The notes: generated by a model not told the origin, from the letters alone. Counted from the stretch's first letter, positions 29,603-41,398 are shown. The stretch is DNA of 64,000 nucleotides from Psychrobacter sp. 28M-43 (GCF_014770435.1 NZ_CP061739.1:62001-126000), one strand, 5' to 3'. A program made the numbers and translations.

Positions 29603-30358
29603 ATGACTACCACCTCTTTTGTTTTAACCAGCTACAACATCCATAAAGGCATGTCACCGCTAAATCGCCAAGTGAAGATGCAAGGTATTGCTCAGGCGCT
29701 AGAGTCTGTCGGTTCAGACGTCTTGTGTTTGCAAGAAGTGCAAGGCCAAAACCTCAAACGTAATATGCAATACAACGAGTACCCAGATCAGTCGCAGCAT
29801 GAATGGTTTGGCGAATTTTTAGATCTGCAAAATAGTTATGGTAAAAACTCCGAATACGAAAACGGCCACCACGGCAATGCAGTATTGAGCCGCTTTCCGC
29901 TAGACCCCAAACACAATGTAAATATTACGGTTAATAAGCTTGAGCAGCGCGGTGTCTTGCACTGTGAGGTACAGCCTATCGGTTGGGAAATGCCAGTTGT
30001 CGTATTGTGTGCACATTTGAACTTGTTTGAGCGTGATCGTATCAAGCAGTATCAAGCGATTAGTGATTATGTGCGAAATGAGATTGCGCCGGATCAACCA
30101 CTTATCTTGGCAGGCGATTTTAATGATTGGAAAAAGATGTCTTGTGACAAACTGGCGACAGATCTCGGTATGATAGAAGCGTTCAAGCATTGTCATGGCA
30201 AGCTGTTGCCAACCTTTCCAGCAAAGCTACCAGTACTCAGCTTGGATCGTATCTACGTGCGCAATTTGCTTGTGAAGGATGCTTGGGTACATACTGGGAA
30301 ACCTTGGTCATCGCTATCAGACCACCTGCCTATCAGTGCAGAGCTGATGCTGCCCTAA
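29603..30358 (+). CDS. Endonuclease/exonuclease/phosphatase (EEP) family protein
   Basis: 251 residues of the EEP superfamily (YafD/YbhP-like, related to DNase I and exonuclease III). Motifs in order: TSYNIHKG, CLQEVQG with the metal-binding Glu, NAVLSRFPL, CAHLNLFERDR, LAGDFNDW, and the terminal SDHLPIS catalytic Asp-His. No signal peptide or membrane segment, so a cytoplasmic hydrolase of nucleic acids or phospho-compounds; substrate unknown. Confidence 0.85.
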   Translation: MTTTSFVLTSYNIHKGMSPLNRQVKMQGIAQALESVGSDVLCLQEVQGQNLKRNMQYNEYPDQSQHEWFGEFLDLQNSYGKNSEYENGHHGNAVLSRFPLDPKHNVNITVNKLEQRGVLHCEVQPIGWEMPVVVLCAHLNLFERDRIKQYQAISDYVRNEIAPDQPLILAGDFNDWKKMSCDKLATDLGMIEAFKHCHGKLLPTFPAKLPVLSLDRIYVRNLLVKDAWVHTGKPWSSLSDHLPISAELMLP

Positions 30359-30544
30359 TACCCAACTATAATAATTCGTTTAAATGTATTATATTGGCAA
30401 TCTATCGATATATGAACAATTGTCTTTATTGATCATATTATTGATTAACCATGTTTTCGATTGAAAGTGCTATTAACAGTACAACGTTTCAATAAAATGA
30501 ATAACAAGTACAGCCTAATAAACAAAATATAAGGATATTCTACG

Positions 30545-31576
30545 ATGGCAACAGCGTCTACTACCGATAATAATCAACAAGCTAACCACAACATACCTAA
30601 GACACAGCACGCCGTACTCATACGCGAGTTTGGTGAGCCTGAAGTAATGAAATACCAAGATGGTGCTGATGTCCCTGAGCTACAGGACGATCAAGTACTG
30701 GTAAAAATTGCCTATGCTGGAATTAACCCTGTCGATTATAAGACCCGCCAAGGTAAAGGCTGGGGTGCAGAGAACATTCGTAAAGACAAGTTTGAGAATG
30801 ATCAGCCAGCTATTTTAGGGTTCGATGTATCAGGCGAAGTAGTCAGCAGCAATAGCGACGAATTTGCTGTCGGAGATAGAGTAGCGGCCTTGACCTTTAG
30901 TGGTGGTGGCTATGCGCAATATGTGGCAGTAGATGCCAAGTTGCTTGCAAAAGTACCAGAAGGTGTCAGCTTAGAGCAGGCAGGTGCTTTGCCTTGTATT
31001 GGACAAACGGCACTACAGTTTGTGGATTTTGCTGATATAAAAACAGGCGAGCATGTGGTGATTAATGCACCAGCAGGCGGTGTCGGTCATTTACTAATCC
31101 AATTGCTCATGAATAAAGTGGCGCAAGATAACATCAAGGTAACGGTAATTTGCTCACCAGAAAAGTACGCCAAGCTTGATGAGTTGATAGACGTGTCTAA
31201 GCTAGCGGGTTGGGTAGATTATACAAAAGATGAAGTGTTCCCTGATCTACAAGCCGACGTGCTACTTGATTTAGTTGGTGATGAAGCAGGTGTCCGTGCG
31301 CTTAGCGTGCTCAGATCAGGCGCTCGAGTAAATGTGTTGCCAACTATTTGGGTTGATAAGCTCAAAGAAGCTGGTCAGCAAAAAGACTTAGCAGTAGCAG
31401 GCTACAAAGCGCAGCGTAGTGGTCAAGATATGGCGCGTGTTTTACAGGAAGTGGCCGATGGTAATTTAACTTTAAAAATTCAAAAAACCTATCCACTCTC
31501 AGAAGTTGTTGCAGCGCACCACGAGCTACAAAAAGGCGATGCTTTTGGCAAGATTGTCTTGGCCGCTGCTGAGTGA
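30545..31576 (+). CDS. NADP-dependent oxidoreductase, quinone-reductase-like MDR family
   Basis: 343 residues of the medium-chain dehydrogenase/reductase superfamily. The GroES-like N domain carries VLVKIAYAGINPVDYKTRQG and GFDVSGEV; the Rossmann domain has INAPAGGVGHLLIQL. The catalytic and structural zinc ligands of true alcohol dehydrogenases are absent, so a zinc-free, NADPH-using quinone or enal reductase is likely. AAGGATATTCTACG precedes the ATG. Substrate unknown. Confidence 0.88.
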   Translation: MATASTTDNNQQANHNIPKTQHAVLIREFGEPEVMKYQDGADVPELQDDQVLVKIAYAGINPVDYKTRQGKGWGAENIRKDKFENDQPAILGFDVSGEVVSSNSDEFAVGDRVAALTFSGGGYAQYVAVDAKLLAKVPEGVSLEQAGALPCIGQTALQFVDFADIKTGEHVVINAPAGGVGHLLIQLLMNKVAQDNIKVTVICSPEKYAKLDELIDVSKLAGWVDYTKDEVFPDLQADVLLDLVGDEAGVRALSVLRSGARVNVLPTIWVDKLKEAGQQKDLAVAGYKAQRSGQDMARVLQEVADGNLTLKIQKTYPLSEVVAAHHELQKGDAFGKIVLAAAE

Positions 31577-31771
31577 ATGTCAAGACTGCCCAAGTATTAG
31601 GTAGTGTTTGATAGGATTTATTAGTAAGTAGATGTCTGTTGAAACCCAGTAAACTTAACTGATGACTTAACAAATCATACAAAAGTTTTATTTTGGACAA
31701 CAGAACATCCCTGTAGTCTTCGCTTATTTATCATAGGATAAAAAGCGAACGATACTAATAAAGGAAATAAT

Positions 31772-32629
31772 ATGACTATCAACAATAAGACCAGCACTGA
31801 AAAAACAGATGACCACATTGCTTATGAAGCAAAAGTACGTGCAGAGATAGAAGCATGGAAGAACCCTGATAAAGGGATTTTGGATAAGACGCTAGCAGTG
31901 CTTAATACCCCTGTGGTAGCCGCCGGTGATGCGTTGATGGAAGCTCCACAATTTGGCAATTCTCTAAAAAAAGCAACTGAGGAAACGATTACTGCTTTGA
32001 GTGATGCAGCCAACTGGACATTGGACACTCAAGGCATTATCGATACCTATCAAGAGACAGCAGATATTAATGACTCCTCTATTAAAACGCTGTCTGACAT
32101 TAAACGTCTACCCATTGCTGTTGTAGATAAACAAGTTAAGCTTTTCAAAAGCAAATATGTAGCGCTAACCAGTGCGCAAGGGGTGACTACAGGGGTCGTA
32201 GGCTGGGCAGGTATCCCTGCTGATGTCGTTGGACTTATTACAGCTAATCTACGTGCGATTGGAGAATATGCAACGTACTATGGCTTTGATATCAATGATA
32301 AAGGCGAGCAGCTATTTGCTATGTCTTTATTGGCTGTAGCAACTTCTGCCTCTGTTGAGGAACGTAAAGCGGCGTTAGATGACACTCATGCAATGATCAA
32401 AGATCCAGAAACTCAAGCATTTAATCAGATTAATGAAGAAGTCATGTCTCGTGTACTGCGCCAGACAGCGACTAAAGTAGCCACTAACATCGTTAAGACA
32501 AAAGCCGCGCAAATTATTCCAGCAGTGGGTGCAGTAGTCGCAGGTGGTGTTAATGCTAGCTACACTGCCAATGTGTGTGAAGCTGCTTACCAGTGTTATC
32601 GTGAGCGCTTTTTAGATCGTCTCGCGTAA
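31772..32629 (+). CDS. EcsC family protein
   Basis: 285 residues. The central GVTTGVVGWAGIPADVVGLITANLRAIGEYATYYGFD segment is typical of EcsC-family proteins, named after the third gene of the Bacillus ecs operon; biochemical function unknown. A second hydrophobic Ala/Val/Gly-rich stretch lies near 245-265. AAGGAAATAAT precedes the ATG. Its likely terminator lies 155 bp downstream, inside the convergent alkB-like gene. Confidence 0.82.
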   Translation: MTINNKTSTEKTDDHIAYEAKVRAEIEAWKNPDKGILDKTLAVLNTPVVAAGDALMEAPQFGNSLKKATEETITALSDAANWTLDTQGIIDTYQETADINDSSIKTLSDIKRLPIAVVDKQVKLFKSKYVALTSAQGVTTGVVGWAGIPADVVGLITANLRAIGEYATYYGFDINDKGEQLFAMSLLAVATSASVEERKAALDDTHAMIKDPETQAFNQINEEVMSRVLRQTATKVATNIVKTKAAQIIPAVGAVVAGGVNASYTANVCEAAYQCYRERFLDRLA

Positions 32630-32661
32630 GATTTAGATGGCTCGTTAAGTCAGCGATAGTA

Positions 32662-33279
32662 TCAAGATGTAAGCATATGCCGAAACGTTAAACTGATTCG
32701 CCCAGCATCGACCGTCTTTGTCTTGGTGATCGTATGTTTCCAAAAGGTTTGTGTGTCACCATGCATCACAACGAGCTGACCAGACTCAAGATAAAGTTCA
32801 ACTTTGTCTTGAGTTTTTTTATGCTTAAAAACAAATTTGCGTGTGGCACCAAGCGATAAGGAGGCGATGACTGGTTGCTGACCGAGCTCTTTTTCGTCAT
32901 CAGCATGGTAGCCCATACCATCAGCGCCAGAAGGATAGTAATTAAGCAGGCAGGTGTTGAAATTAGTGGTGACACCGATTTTTGCTAAAGCTTGCTCAAT
33001 TCTCTGTTTCACGTGAAACACTTTATCTGACCATGGAACGGTTTGTCGCACATGTCCCGAGTATTGGTAATTGGCATTTTTGTCTCCCATCCAGACAATT
33101 TGCCGAGTGGTTATATGGGTTTTACCAAATAACGTCACGATGTCTGGCTGCCAAGGTAGCTCATTTAGTAGAGTGTTATAAAGGGCAGTGGCATCGTCGA
33201 TAATTACGCCTAAATCATTTACCTTACCATCATAGGGTAGTAAGTTATCCGTGGGTGCAGGGGCAAAGAGGTCAGTCAT
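32662..33279 (-). CDS. AlkB-like 2-oxoglutarate/Fe(II) dioxygenase
   Basis: 205 residues. 2OG-Fe(II) oxygenase motifs: HAD at 125-127 in GMGYHADDEKEL, distal His182 in FWKHTI, and the 2OG-binding arginines in GRISLTFR. NYYPSGADGMGYHADDE is the AlkB/ALKBH2-3 signature, pointing to oxidative removal of alkyl lesions from nucleic acids. The coding sequence contains a parS-like palindrome and, antisense, a terminator for ecsC. Weak SD. Confidence 0.9.
   Translation of the reverse strand: MTDLFAPAPTDNLLPYDGKVNDLGVIIDDATALYNTLLNELPWQPDIVTLFGKTHITTRQIVWMGDKNANYQYSGHVRQTVPWSDKVFHVKQRIEQALAKIGVTTNFNTCLLNYYPSGADGMGYHADDEKELGQQPVIASLSLGATRKFVFKHKKTQDKVELYLESGQLVVMHGDTQTFWKHTITKTKTVDAGRISLTFRHMLTS
32784..32820 (+). 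terminator. Plus-strand terminator embedded antisense in the alkB-like gene
   Basis: A 14-bp stem (32784-32797 with 32801-32814, one G:T) with a 3-nt loop, then seven T. It is correctly oriented to end ecsC transcription although it lies within the coding region of the opposite gene. Confidence 0.8.
33005..33020. promoter_or_regulatory. parS-like ParB-binding palindrome
   Basis: TGTTTCACGTGAAACA is a perfect 16-bp palindrome and fits the bacterial chromosomal parS consensus TGTTnCACGTGAAACA. It lies within the alkB-like gene, where it encodes VFHVKQ. parS sites usually cluster near oriC and nucleate ParB for chromosome segregation. Confidence 0.85.
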
Positions 33280-33299
33280 AATTCAGTCGTTGTAAATCC

Positions 33300-34190
33300 T
33301 TATTTACTGCTTTGGTAGTGTTCGTTGATGATTTGAGCACATAGTTCAGGCGCTTCCATTGGCAATAGATGACCGTAATCTGACAGCGAAATAAGACTGC
33401 TATCTGGGACAAATTTTTTCCATTGCTTTCGTACTTTGTCATTGATGAACAGAGTAGGCTTGCCTGTAATCAACGTGTAGGGACAGTGTAGTTTTTTGAG
33501 TGCGGCATCGATATGAGGTGCGCCAAAATAATTGGCCAGCTCTTGTTCTGGTGCAAACATAAGCGTATAGCTACCATCTGTATTTTTGCTCAGACTTTGC
33601 TCAGCAAATACTTGCAAGTGTTCATCGCTGATACGTTTATAAGCACGCTGCGCACGTAGGCTCTCATAATAATTATGGGTACTTGGCCAAGTAGATTGCT
33701 TGGTTAACGTGCTTTTGAAAGGCTCGCGGCTCAGTAGGACAGAGCGTGGCAAAAGGTTATATAAGGTAGCTTGGTTTTTGGTAAATGTGACAGGCTCGAT
33801 CAAGTATAACTGCGAAAATAGCTCTGGACGTTTGGCAGCTGCCATTGCTGTGGCCGTCGCCCCTTGCGAGTGACCAATACCTATGACAGGCTTATTTTGG
33901 GTTTTTTCTAAAAACTCAATCAGCATGTCGGCATCTTGCTCGCGCGTCAGACGACGGCTTTGCGGCTTATCATACCAGTAGCCACGCAGAGCAAGTGAGC
34001 TGATATCAAACCTAGTGGCTAGCTTGCTCAATAGTGGTGTGTAGGTACCGACGGTAAAACTATTACCACTATAAAAATGTGCTGGGGCGCGGGGAGTAAA
34101 GCTTGAATCTAGCGGCTGATTAAACTGGCTAAGGTCATAATAGCGTGCCTGTTTTCCGCCAAGATTAATGCGGTTTGTGAATGCTTCCAT
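33300..34190 (-). CDS. Alpha/beta hydrolase
   Basis: 296 residues. The nucleophile elbow is GIGHSQGAT (Ser108), preceded by an oxyanion/N-domain segment (PAHFYSGNSFTVGTYTPLL), and the catalytic His is probably in SDYGHLLPMEAPE near the C terminus. No signal peptide. Substrate cannot be predicted. It ends 20 nt before the alkB-like start on the same strand, so the pair may be co-transcribed. Confidence 0.87.
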   Translation of the reverse strand: MEAFTNRINLGGKQARYYDLSQFNQPLDSSFTPRAPAHFYSGNSFTVGTYTPLLSKLATRFDISSLALRGYWYDKPQSRRLTREQDADMLIEFLEKTQNKPVIGIGHSQGATATAMAAAKRPELFSQLYLIEPVTFTKNQATLYNLLPRSVLLSREPFKSTLTKQSTWPSTHNYYESLRAQRAYKRISDEHLQVFAEQSLSKNTDGSYTLMFAPEQELANYFGAPHIDAALKKLHCPYTLITGKPTLFINDKVRKQWKKFVPDSSLISLSDYGHLLPMEAPELCAQIINEHYQSSK

Positions 34191-34271
34191 AAAATAAACA
34201 CTTCCTTGTGACTTATTTTGAGTGATTTTTTTGTAGTTTGTCTTCTTATGATTGAGCTTACTTAATGTATC

Positions 34272-36188
34272 TTAGTTGTCTTCACCTAAGAAGCCACCGC
34301 TTTGACGTTGCCAAAGTCGAGCGTAGACACCATTCAATGCTAATAGTTCATCATGACTACCTTGCTCGATGATGCGGCCTTGATGCATAACGACCAGTCT
34401 ATCCAATGCGGCAATAGTAGACAGGCGGTGGGCAATAGCAATAACGGTCTTGCCGGTCATGATGTCATTTAAGCTTTCGGTAATGGCATATTCAATCTCA
34501 GAATCTAGCGCACTGGTCGCTTCATCCAAAAGTAAAATCGGCGCATTTTTTAGCATAACACGTGAGATAGCGATACGCTGACGTTGACCGCCAGATAGTT
34601 TGACTCCGCGTTCACCCACTTGGGTATCAAGTCCTGTATTGCCTTTATCATCGTACAAATCTTTGATGAAATCCCATGCCTGAGCTTGTTTGGCAGCGAT
34701 CATAATCTCTTCATCAGTAGCATCAGGACGACCATAAGCGATGTTCTCACGTACAGTACGATGTAGCAACGAGGTATCTTGAGTCACCATACCAATCTGT
34801 TGACGCAACGATTCTTGAGTGACCTCATCGATAGCTTGTCCATCAATCAAAATCTTACCGCTATCGACATCAAAAAAGCGCAGTAGCAAATTGACCAAGG
34901 TCGATTTACCAGCACCTGAACGCCCAACCAAACCAATCTTTTCACCCGGCTTAATATCTAAGTGGAAGTTGTCCAACAGTTTGATATATGAGTTAGGAGC
35001 GCGTTTATCAATGTTGGTACTATCAATAGGCTTACCAGTTTGGCCATTGTCTTCTTCGTCATTTTCATAACTGAAGTCAACATGGTCGAACACGATGCGA
35101 CCGTCCGTGACGGCCAGCGCTGGCGCGTCAGGTTTATCGATGATTGTCTGCGGTGCTGACAACGTACGCATACCGTCTTGAACTGTACCGATACTCTCAA
35201 ACAAACTGGCTGTCTGCCACATAATCCAACGCGTCAAACCATTTAGACGCAACGCCATCGCAGTCGCAGCAGCAATGGCACCAACACCAACTGCGCCTTG
35301 TTGCCACAAGTACAATCCAATACCTGCCGTACTACTGACCAAGATCACGCTGATAAGATGGGTCGATACTTCTAAATAGCTGACCCAGCGCATCTGCGCA
35401 TGTACCGTACCTAGAAACTGTCCCATGGCATTTTTGGCATAGCCTAGCTCACGACGCGAATGGCTAAATAGCTTAACGGTCATGATATTGGCATAAGCAT
35501 CAGTGATTCGCCCTGTCATCAAGGCACGCGCATCTGCTTGGACAATGGCTGTCTCTTTGAGTTTGGGGATAAAGTACCAAATGGTGATGGCAACCAAAAC
35601 CAGCCAAATGACAAAAGGAATAAGTAGTAAGCTGTCTAAATTAAACAAAATCACCCCTGAGGTGATAAAGTAGACAGAGACATACATAAACATATCGGTG
35701 ACGGTCATCACAGTATCGCGTACTGCTAGCGCTGTCTGCATTACCTTAGCTGAGACGCGACCCGAAAACTCGTCCTGATAAAACTGCATGGATTGCCCAA
35801 GCATGCGCTGATGAAACCGCCAGCGCATCTGCATAGGAAACACGCCTTGCAAGGTCTGAAAGTGGATAAACGATGACAAGGCAATCCACAATGGGCTTAC
35901 TATCATGACGGCGAGCATGATGAGTAGCATATCGCCTTTTTCTACCCATAAGTTTTGCGGCGTATAAACGCCCAACCAATCGACGATATTACCTATCCAA
36001 GCAAACAGCATGGCCTCGTAGATACCGATACCAGCGGACAAAATCATAAAGATTAGTAGCCAGCCGCGTAAGCCATTGGTACATGCCCACAAAAACTTCA
36101 GCATACCATCGCGAGGTGATGGCAATGGCATAGGTGTATCTGGAAAGGCGGGTAGGCGGTTTTCGAAAAAGCGAAATAAAGCATTCAT
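34272..36188 (-). CDS. ABC exporter, fused permease and ATPase
   Basis: 638-residue half-transporter of the MsbA/multidrug type: an N-terminal six-helix membrane domain (about 30-340) and a nucleotide-binding domain with Walker A GLVGRSGAGKSTL (about residue 420), Q-loop MVTQDTSLL, signature KLSGGQRQRIAISR, Walker B ILLLDEATSALD and the switch AIAHRLST. The NBD carries an unusual Asp/Glu/Asn-rich insert (YENDEEDNGQTGK...) before Walker A. It probably works as a homodimer in the inner membrane; the exported substrate is unknown. Confidence 0.92.
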   Translation of the reverse strand: MNALFRFFENRLPAFPDTPMPLPSPRDGMLKFLWACTNGLRGWLLIFMILSAGIGIYEAMLFAWIGNIVDWLGVYTPQNLWVEKGDMLLIMLAVMIVSPLWIALSSFIHFQTLQGVFPMQMRWRFHQRMLGQSMQFYQDEFSGRVSAKVMQTALAVRDTVMTVTDMFMYVSVYFITSGVILFNLDSLLLIPFVIWLVLVAITIWYFIPKLKETAIVQADARALMTGRITDAYANIMTVKLFSHSRRELGYAKNAMGQFLGTVHAQMRWVSYLEVSTHLISVILVSSTAGIGLYLWQQGAVGVGAIAAATAMALRLNGLTRWIMWQTASLFESIGTVQDGMRTLSAPQTIIDKPDAPALAVTDGRIVFDHVDFSYENDEEDNGQTGKPIDSTNIDKRAPNSYIKLLDNFHLDIKPGEKIGLVGRSGAGKSTLVNLLLRFFDVDSGKILIDGQAIDEVTQESLRQQIGMVTQDTSLLHRTVRENIAYGRPDATDEEIMIAAKQAQAWDFIKDLYDDKGNTGLDTQVGERGVKLSGGQRQRIAISRVMLKNAPILLLDEATSALDSEIEYAITESLNDIMTGKTVIAIAHRLSTIAALDRLVVMHQGRIIEQGSHDELLALNGVYARLWQRQSGGFLGEDN

Positions 36189-36557
36189 AGGCAGTAATAA
36201 AACGTCAATAGCAGTACGTCAAGATGAACGAGAGGACTCGTTATCTAGAATCTTTACTTTTGTGATTGGGATTAGGTGTTATTTTAGCAAAATTACTAAT
36301 CATACCTGCATGCTAATTGTAATTTGCTTAAGAATAGCTGTGTCTTTAGTGCCTTAGTCACAACTATAATAAATAGATTGCTGTAGAAAACATATTTTGT
36401 TACATTCTACATCCAAACTTATTTATAGTTTAAATATTGCTTTTATAAGCATGATTTTATTGCAAAAATCAGCTGATTAGCGGGCATTCTATTTATTGGT
36501 TTTTATAAATATACGAACAGTAATAACTCAACATTGAAGTTCAAAAGGTAGCAGTGA
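36189..36557. other. Divergent spacer between the ABC exporter and EamA genes
   Basis: 369 bp, AT-rich, with no gene or strong structure seen. Confidence 0.4.
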
Positions 36558-37406
36558 ATGATGTATTTAATAATAGCGGTGCTATGTAGCGTCGCCGTCT
36601 CCGTACTTTTGAAGATATTGCGCCAGAAAAATATAGATATTCGTCAGACCATCGTGGCAGGCTATCCTGTGGCTTTTTTACTGACTTGGGTATTACTAAA
36701 ACCTGATGTAGGTGCCATTCATGCGCTTGATAGTGCTTGGGGAATCATCATCGCGCTTGGAGTATTATTACCTGCTGTATTTATCATTCTCGGACGAGCC
36801 ATTGAGGCGGTGGGAATGGTAGCAACCGACGCGTCTCAGCGCTTATCACTCATTATTCCTATCGTAGCGGCTTTTTTGCTATTCGGTGAGGTGCTGACTG
36901 GTACACGTATACTTGGACTGGCGTTGGGTTTTCTGGCGTTAGGTGCGCTTGTCTATCGACCACAGCATAACGATATTAATCGGCAAGCAAAGCATACGCC
37001 ACTGTGGTTATTCGGGGTATGGGCAGGCTACGGCATTATTGATATTTTGTTCAAACAAGTTGCCAAACAAGGTGCGGCCTTTCCATTGACTCTACTGGTA
37101 AGTTTTGGCGTAGCAGGTGTATTGCTTTTAGTCTATTTACTTGTCACGCGAGTACGTTGGCAAAAACAAGCACTTATGACAGGCTTGCTGCTCGGTATAT
37201 TAAACATGGGCAATATTTATGCCTATGTACGGGCACACCAAGTGCTGCATGATTCTCCTAGCATCGTCTTTACTGGTATGAATGTCGGTGTTATTGCCGT
37301 AGCGACATTGATTGGCGTAGGTGTATTTAAAGAGCAGCTGAACCGTATCAACATAATAGGATTAGTATTGGCAGTCTGCTGTGTAGGGGTACTGTTTTTG
37401 GCGTAA
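36558..37406 (+). CDS. EamA/DMT family transporter
   Basis: 282 residues, almost entirely hydrophobic with 9-10 predicted membrane helices in the two-fold repeat typical of the drug/metabolite transporter superfamily; FLLFGEVLTGTRILGLALGFLALGALVYRP and LIGVGVFKEQLNRINIIGLVLAVCCVGVLFLA are the paired EamA C-terminal signatures. Two ATGs are adjacent at the start. Substrate unknown. Confidence 0.83.
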   Translation: MMYLIIAVLCSVAVSVLLKILRQKNIDIRQTIVAGYPVAFLLTWVLLKPDVGAIHALDSAWGIIIALGVLLPAVFIILGRAIEAVGMVATDASQRLSLIIPIVAAFLLFGEVLTGTRILGLALGFLALGALVYRPQHNDINRQAKHTPLWLFGVWAGYGIIDILFKQVAKQGAAFPLTLLVSFGVAGVLLLVYLLVTRVRWQKQALMTGLLLGILNMGNIYAYVRAHQVLHDSPSIVFTGMNVGVIAVATLIGVGVFKEQLNRINIIGLVLAVCCVGVLFLA

Positions 37407-37582
37407 TGCACACTGTCCAAAAGTATTGGTTTCATGATTTTTAGGCTATATTGTCACGTATCCTATATAGGCATATAAATCATCCTATGATAAGGTTATC
37501 TACAAATAACACGGCTTGTATGGAATAAAAAAGCTTAGTTTATGATATTTAATTTAACCAATAAAAATAGGATGCAGGCTCA

Positions 37583-38473
37583 ATGGAATACGATAAGCAA
37601 TTACAGCGTATAAAAAATAGTTCAGGTTTTATTGCTGCTCTTGATCAAAGTGGCGGCAGCACACCGAAAGCGTTAGAGACTTATGGTGTCAGCAGCGATG
37701 CTTATGATAATGATGAGGCCATGTTTGATTTGGTTCATGAAATGCGTGCTCGTATCATGACTTGTGATTGTTTTGATAGTGAGCGTGTACTTGGTGCAAT
37801 TTTATTTGAAGACACCATGGAGCGCGAAGTCAATGGCAAATCGACGGCCAATTATCTGTGGGAAGATAAAAATATCGTACCATTTTTAAAGGTAGATAAA
37901 GGTCTGGCTGAGCAAATGAGCGGTGTACAAGTCATGAAGCCGATTCCGAATCTAGATCTATTATTAGATAAAGCAAAAAACTATCCTGTATTCGGTACTA
38001 AAATGCGCTCAGTCATTTATGAGCCAAACGTCGATGGTATCGAGATTGTGGTACAGCAGCAGTTTGATGTGGCGAAGCAGATTATTTCAAAAGGCCTGAT
38101 GCCTATCGTCGAGCCAGAGGTCAATATTGATAGCACTCAAAAGCATGAGTGCGAGTTACTGCTAAAGGCAGATATCTTGCGTAATCTGGAACGCTTGAAT
38201 GACGAACATCAAGTGATGCTTAAGCTGACCCTACCAGAAGAGGCAGGGTTTTATCAGGAGCTGATTGACCATCCTAAAGTGCTAAAAGTAGTGGCGCTGT
38301 CTGGTGGTTATAGTCGTAGCGATGCTTGTGCCAAGCTTAAACAAAACCCAGGTATGATTGCGAGCTTCTCGCGTGCCTTTACCGAAGGTTTGAGTAAGCA
38401 ACAAAGCGATAGTGAATTTGCCGAGACCATTAATGCTTCAATTGAAGAGATTTATCAGGCGTCAAAAGTGTAA
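37583..38473 (+). CDS. fda: Class I fructose-bisphosphate aldolase
   Basis: 296 residues. GFIAALDQSGGSTPKALETYGV, GAILFEDTMEREV, VPFLKVDKGLAEQMSGVQVMKPI, GTKMRSVIYE and IVEPEVNI are the hallmarks of Schiff-base class I aldolases, and the whole protein closely resembles the Staphylococcus-type enzyme from memory. It cleaves or forms fructose-1,6-bisphosphate in glycolysis or gluconeogenesis. AGGATG lies upstream of the ATG. It ends at a bidirectional terminator shared with thiC. Confidence 0.92.
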   Translation: MEYDKQLQRIKNSSGFIAALDQSGGSTPKALETYGVSSDAYDNDEAMFDLVHEMRARIMTCDCFDSERVLGAILFEDTMEREVNGKSTANYLWEDKNIVPFLKVDKGLAEQMSGVQVMKPIPNLDLLLDKAKNYPVFGTKMRSVIYEPNVDGIEIVVQQQFDVAKQIISKGLMPIVEPEVNIDSTQKHECELLLKADILRNLERLNDEHQVMLKLTLPEEAGFYQELIDHPKVLKVVALSGGYSRSDACAKLKQNPGMIASFSRAFTEGLSKQQSDSEFAETINASIEEIYQASKV

Positions 38474-38518
38474 ACGTAGTAAATAGAAATTCGCACATAA
38501 GTCATGAGTAAATAAGCC

Positions 38519-38572
38519 AAAAAAAGCCCTACTAGATAAGTACGCAGATACTTAAATAGTAGGGCTTTTCTT
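38519..38572. terminator. Bidirectional terminator between the aldolase and thiC
   Basis: AAAAGCCCTACTA pairs with TAGTAGGGCTTTT, with an inner AAGTA/TACTT stem; A run on one side and T run on the other serve both convergent genes. Confidence 0.9.
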
Positions 38573-38597
38573 ATTTCAAAAGTATAGGTTATTAACC

Positions 38598-40974
<2,377 letters not shown>

Positions 40975-41099
40975 ACTTCCCTGCGTCGGTACTAACCGCA
41001 TCAGGTTCGGCGGGTGATCTCTCAGCGAATGTATCAAGGCGACTACTTTAGTAAAGCAAGTTTAATAAAGTGAGCCAAAAATACACCGCACCCCGAGTC
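40975..41099 (-). ncRNA. TPP riboswitch (THI element)
   Basis: Read on the minus strand: GGGGTGC, an extended P3 region, GCTGAGAGA, ACCCGCCGAACCTGAT, GCGGTTAGTACCG and CGCAGGGAAGT, all in the canonical order of the thi-box aptamer. It lies upstream of thiC and should repress it when thiamine pyrophosphate is abundant. Confidence 0.95.
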
Positions 41100-41306
41100 T
41101 GTCAGTGTTGTAAATCAGCCTTCATACTAACAAAATTATGTACCAACGGCTAATAGTATTTGGATACAAATATTCTGTGTCACGCACACAGTTCCATATT
41201 TTCATGAATAATTTTTCTGAGTGTTGATAGATGAGGATGCTTAGTACTACTAGGTTGTAGACAAATTATTCAAATATTATGTAAAGCGAATGAAGGATTC
41301 TAGAAG

Positions 41307-41328
41307 TTGTCATTAAACTGTCATAAAG
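41307..41328 (+). promoter_or_regulatory. PhoB box upstream of pstS
   Basis: Two direct 11-bp units, TTGTCATTAAA and CTGTCATAAAG, match the PhoB-box pattern (CTGTCAT repeated every 11 bp). It lies about 70 bp before the pstS ATG, so pst expression is predicted to rise under phosphate starvation. Confidence 0.85.
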
Positions 41329-41398
41329 ATTTGGCAAGATAACACGCATATCACAAGCAATGCTTTTTTATACCGTTGTTAAACTTCAGGAGTCCTAC

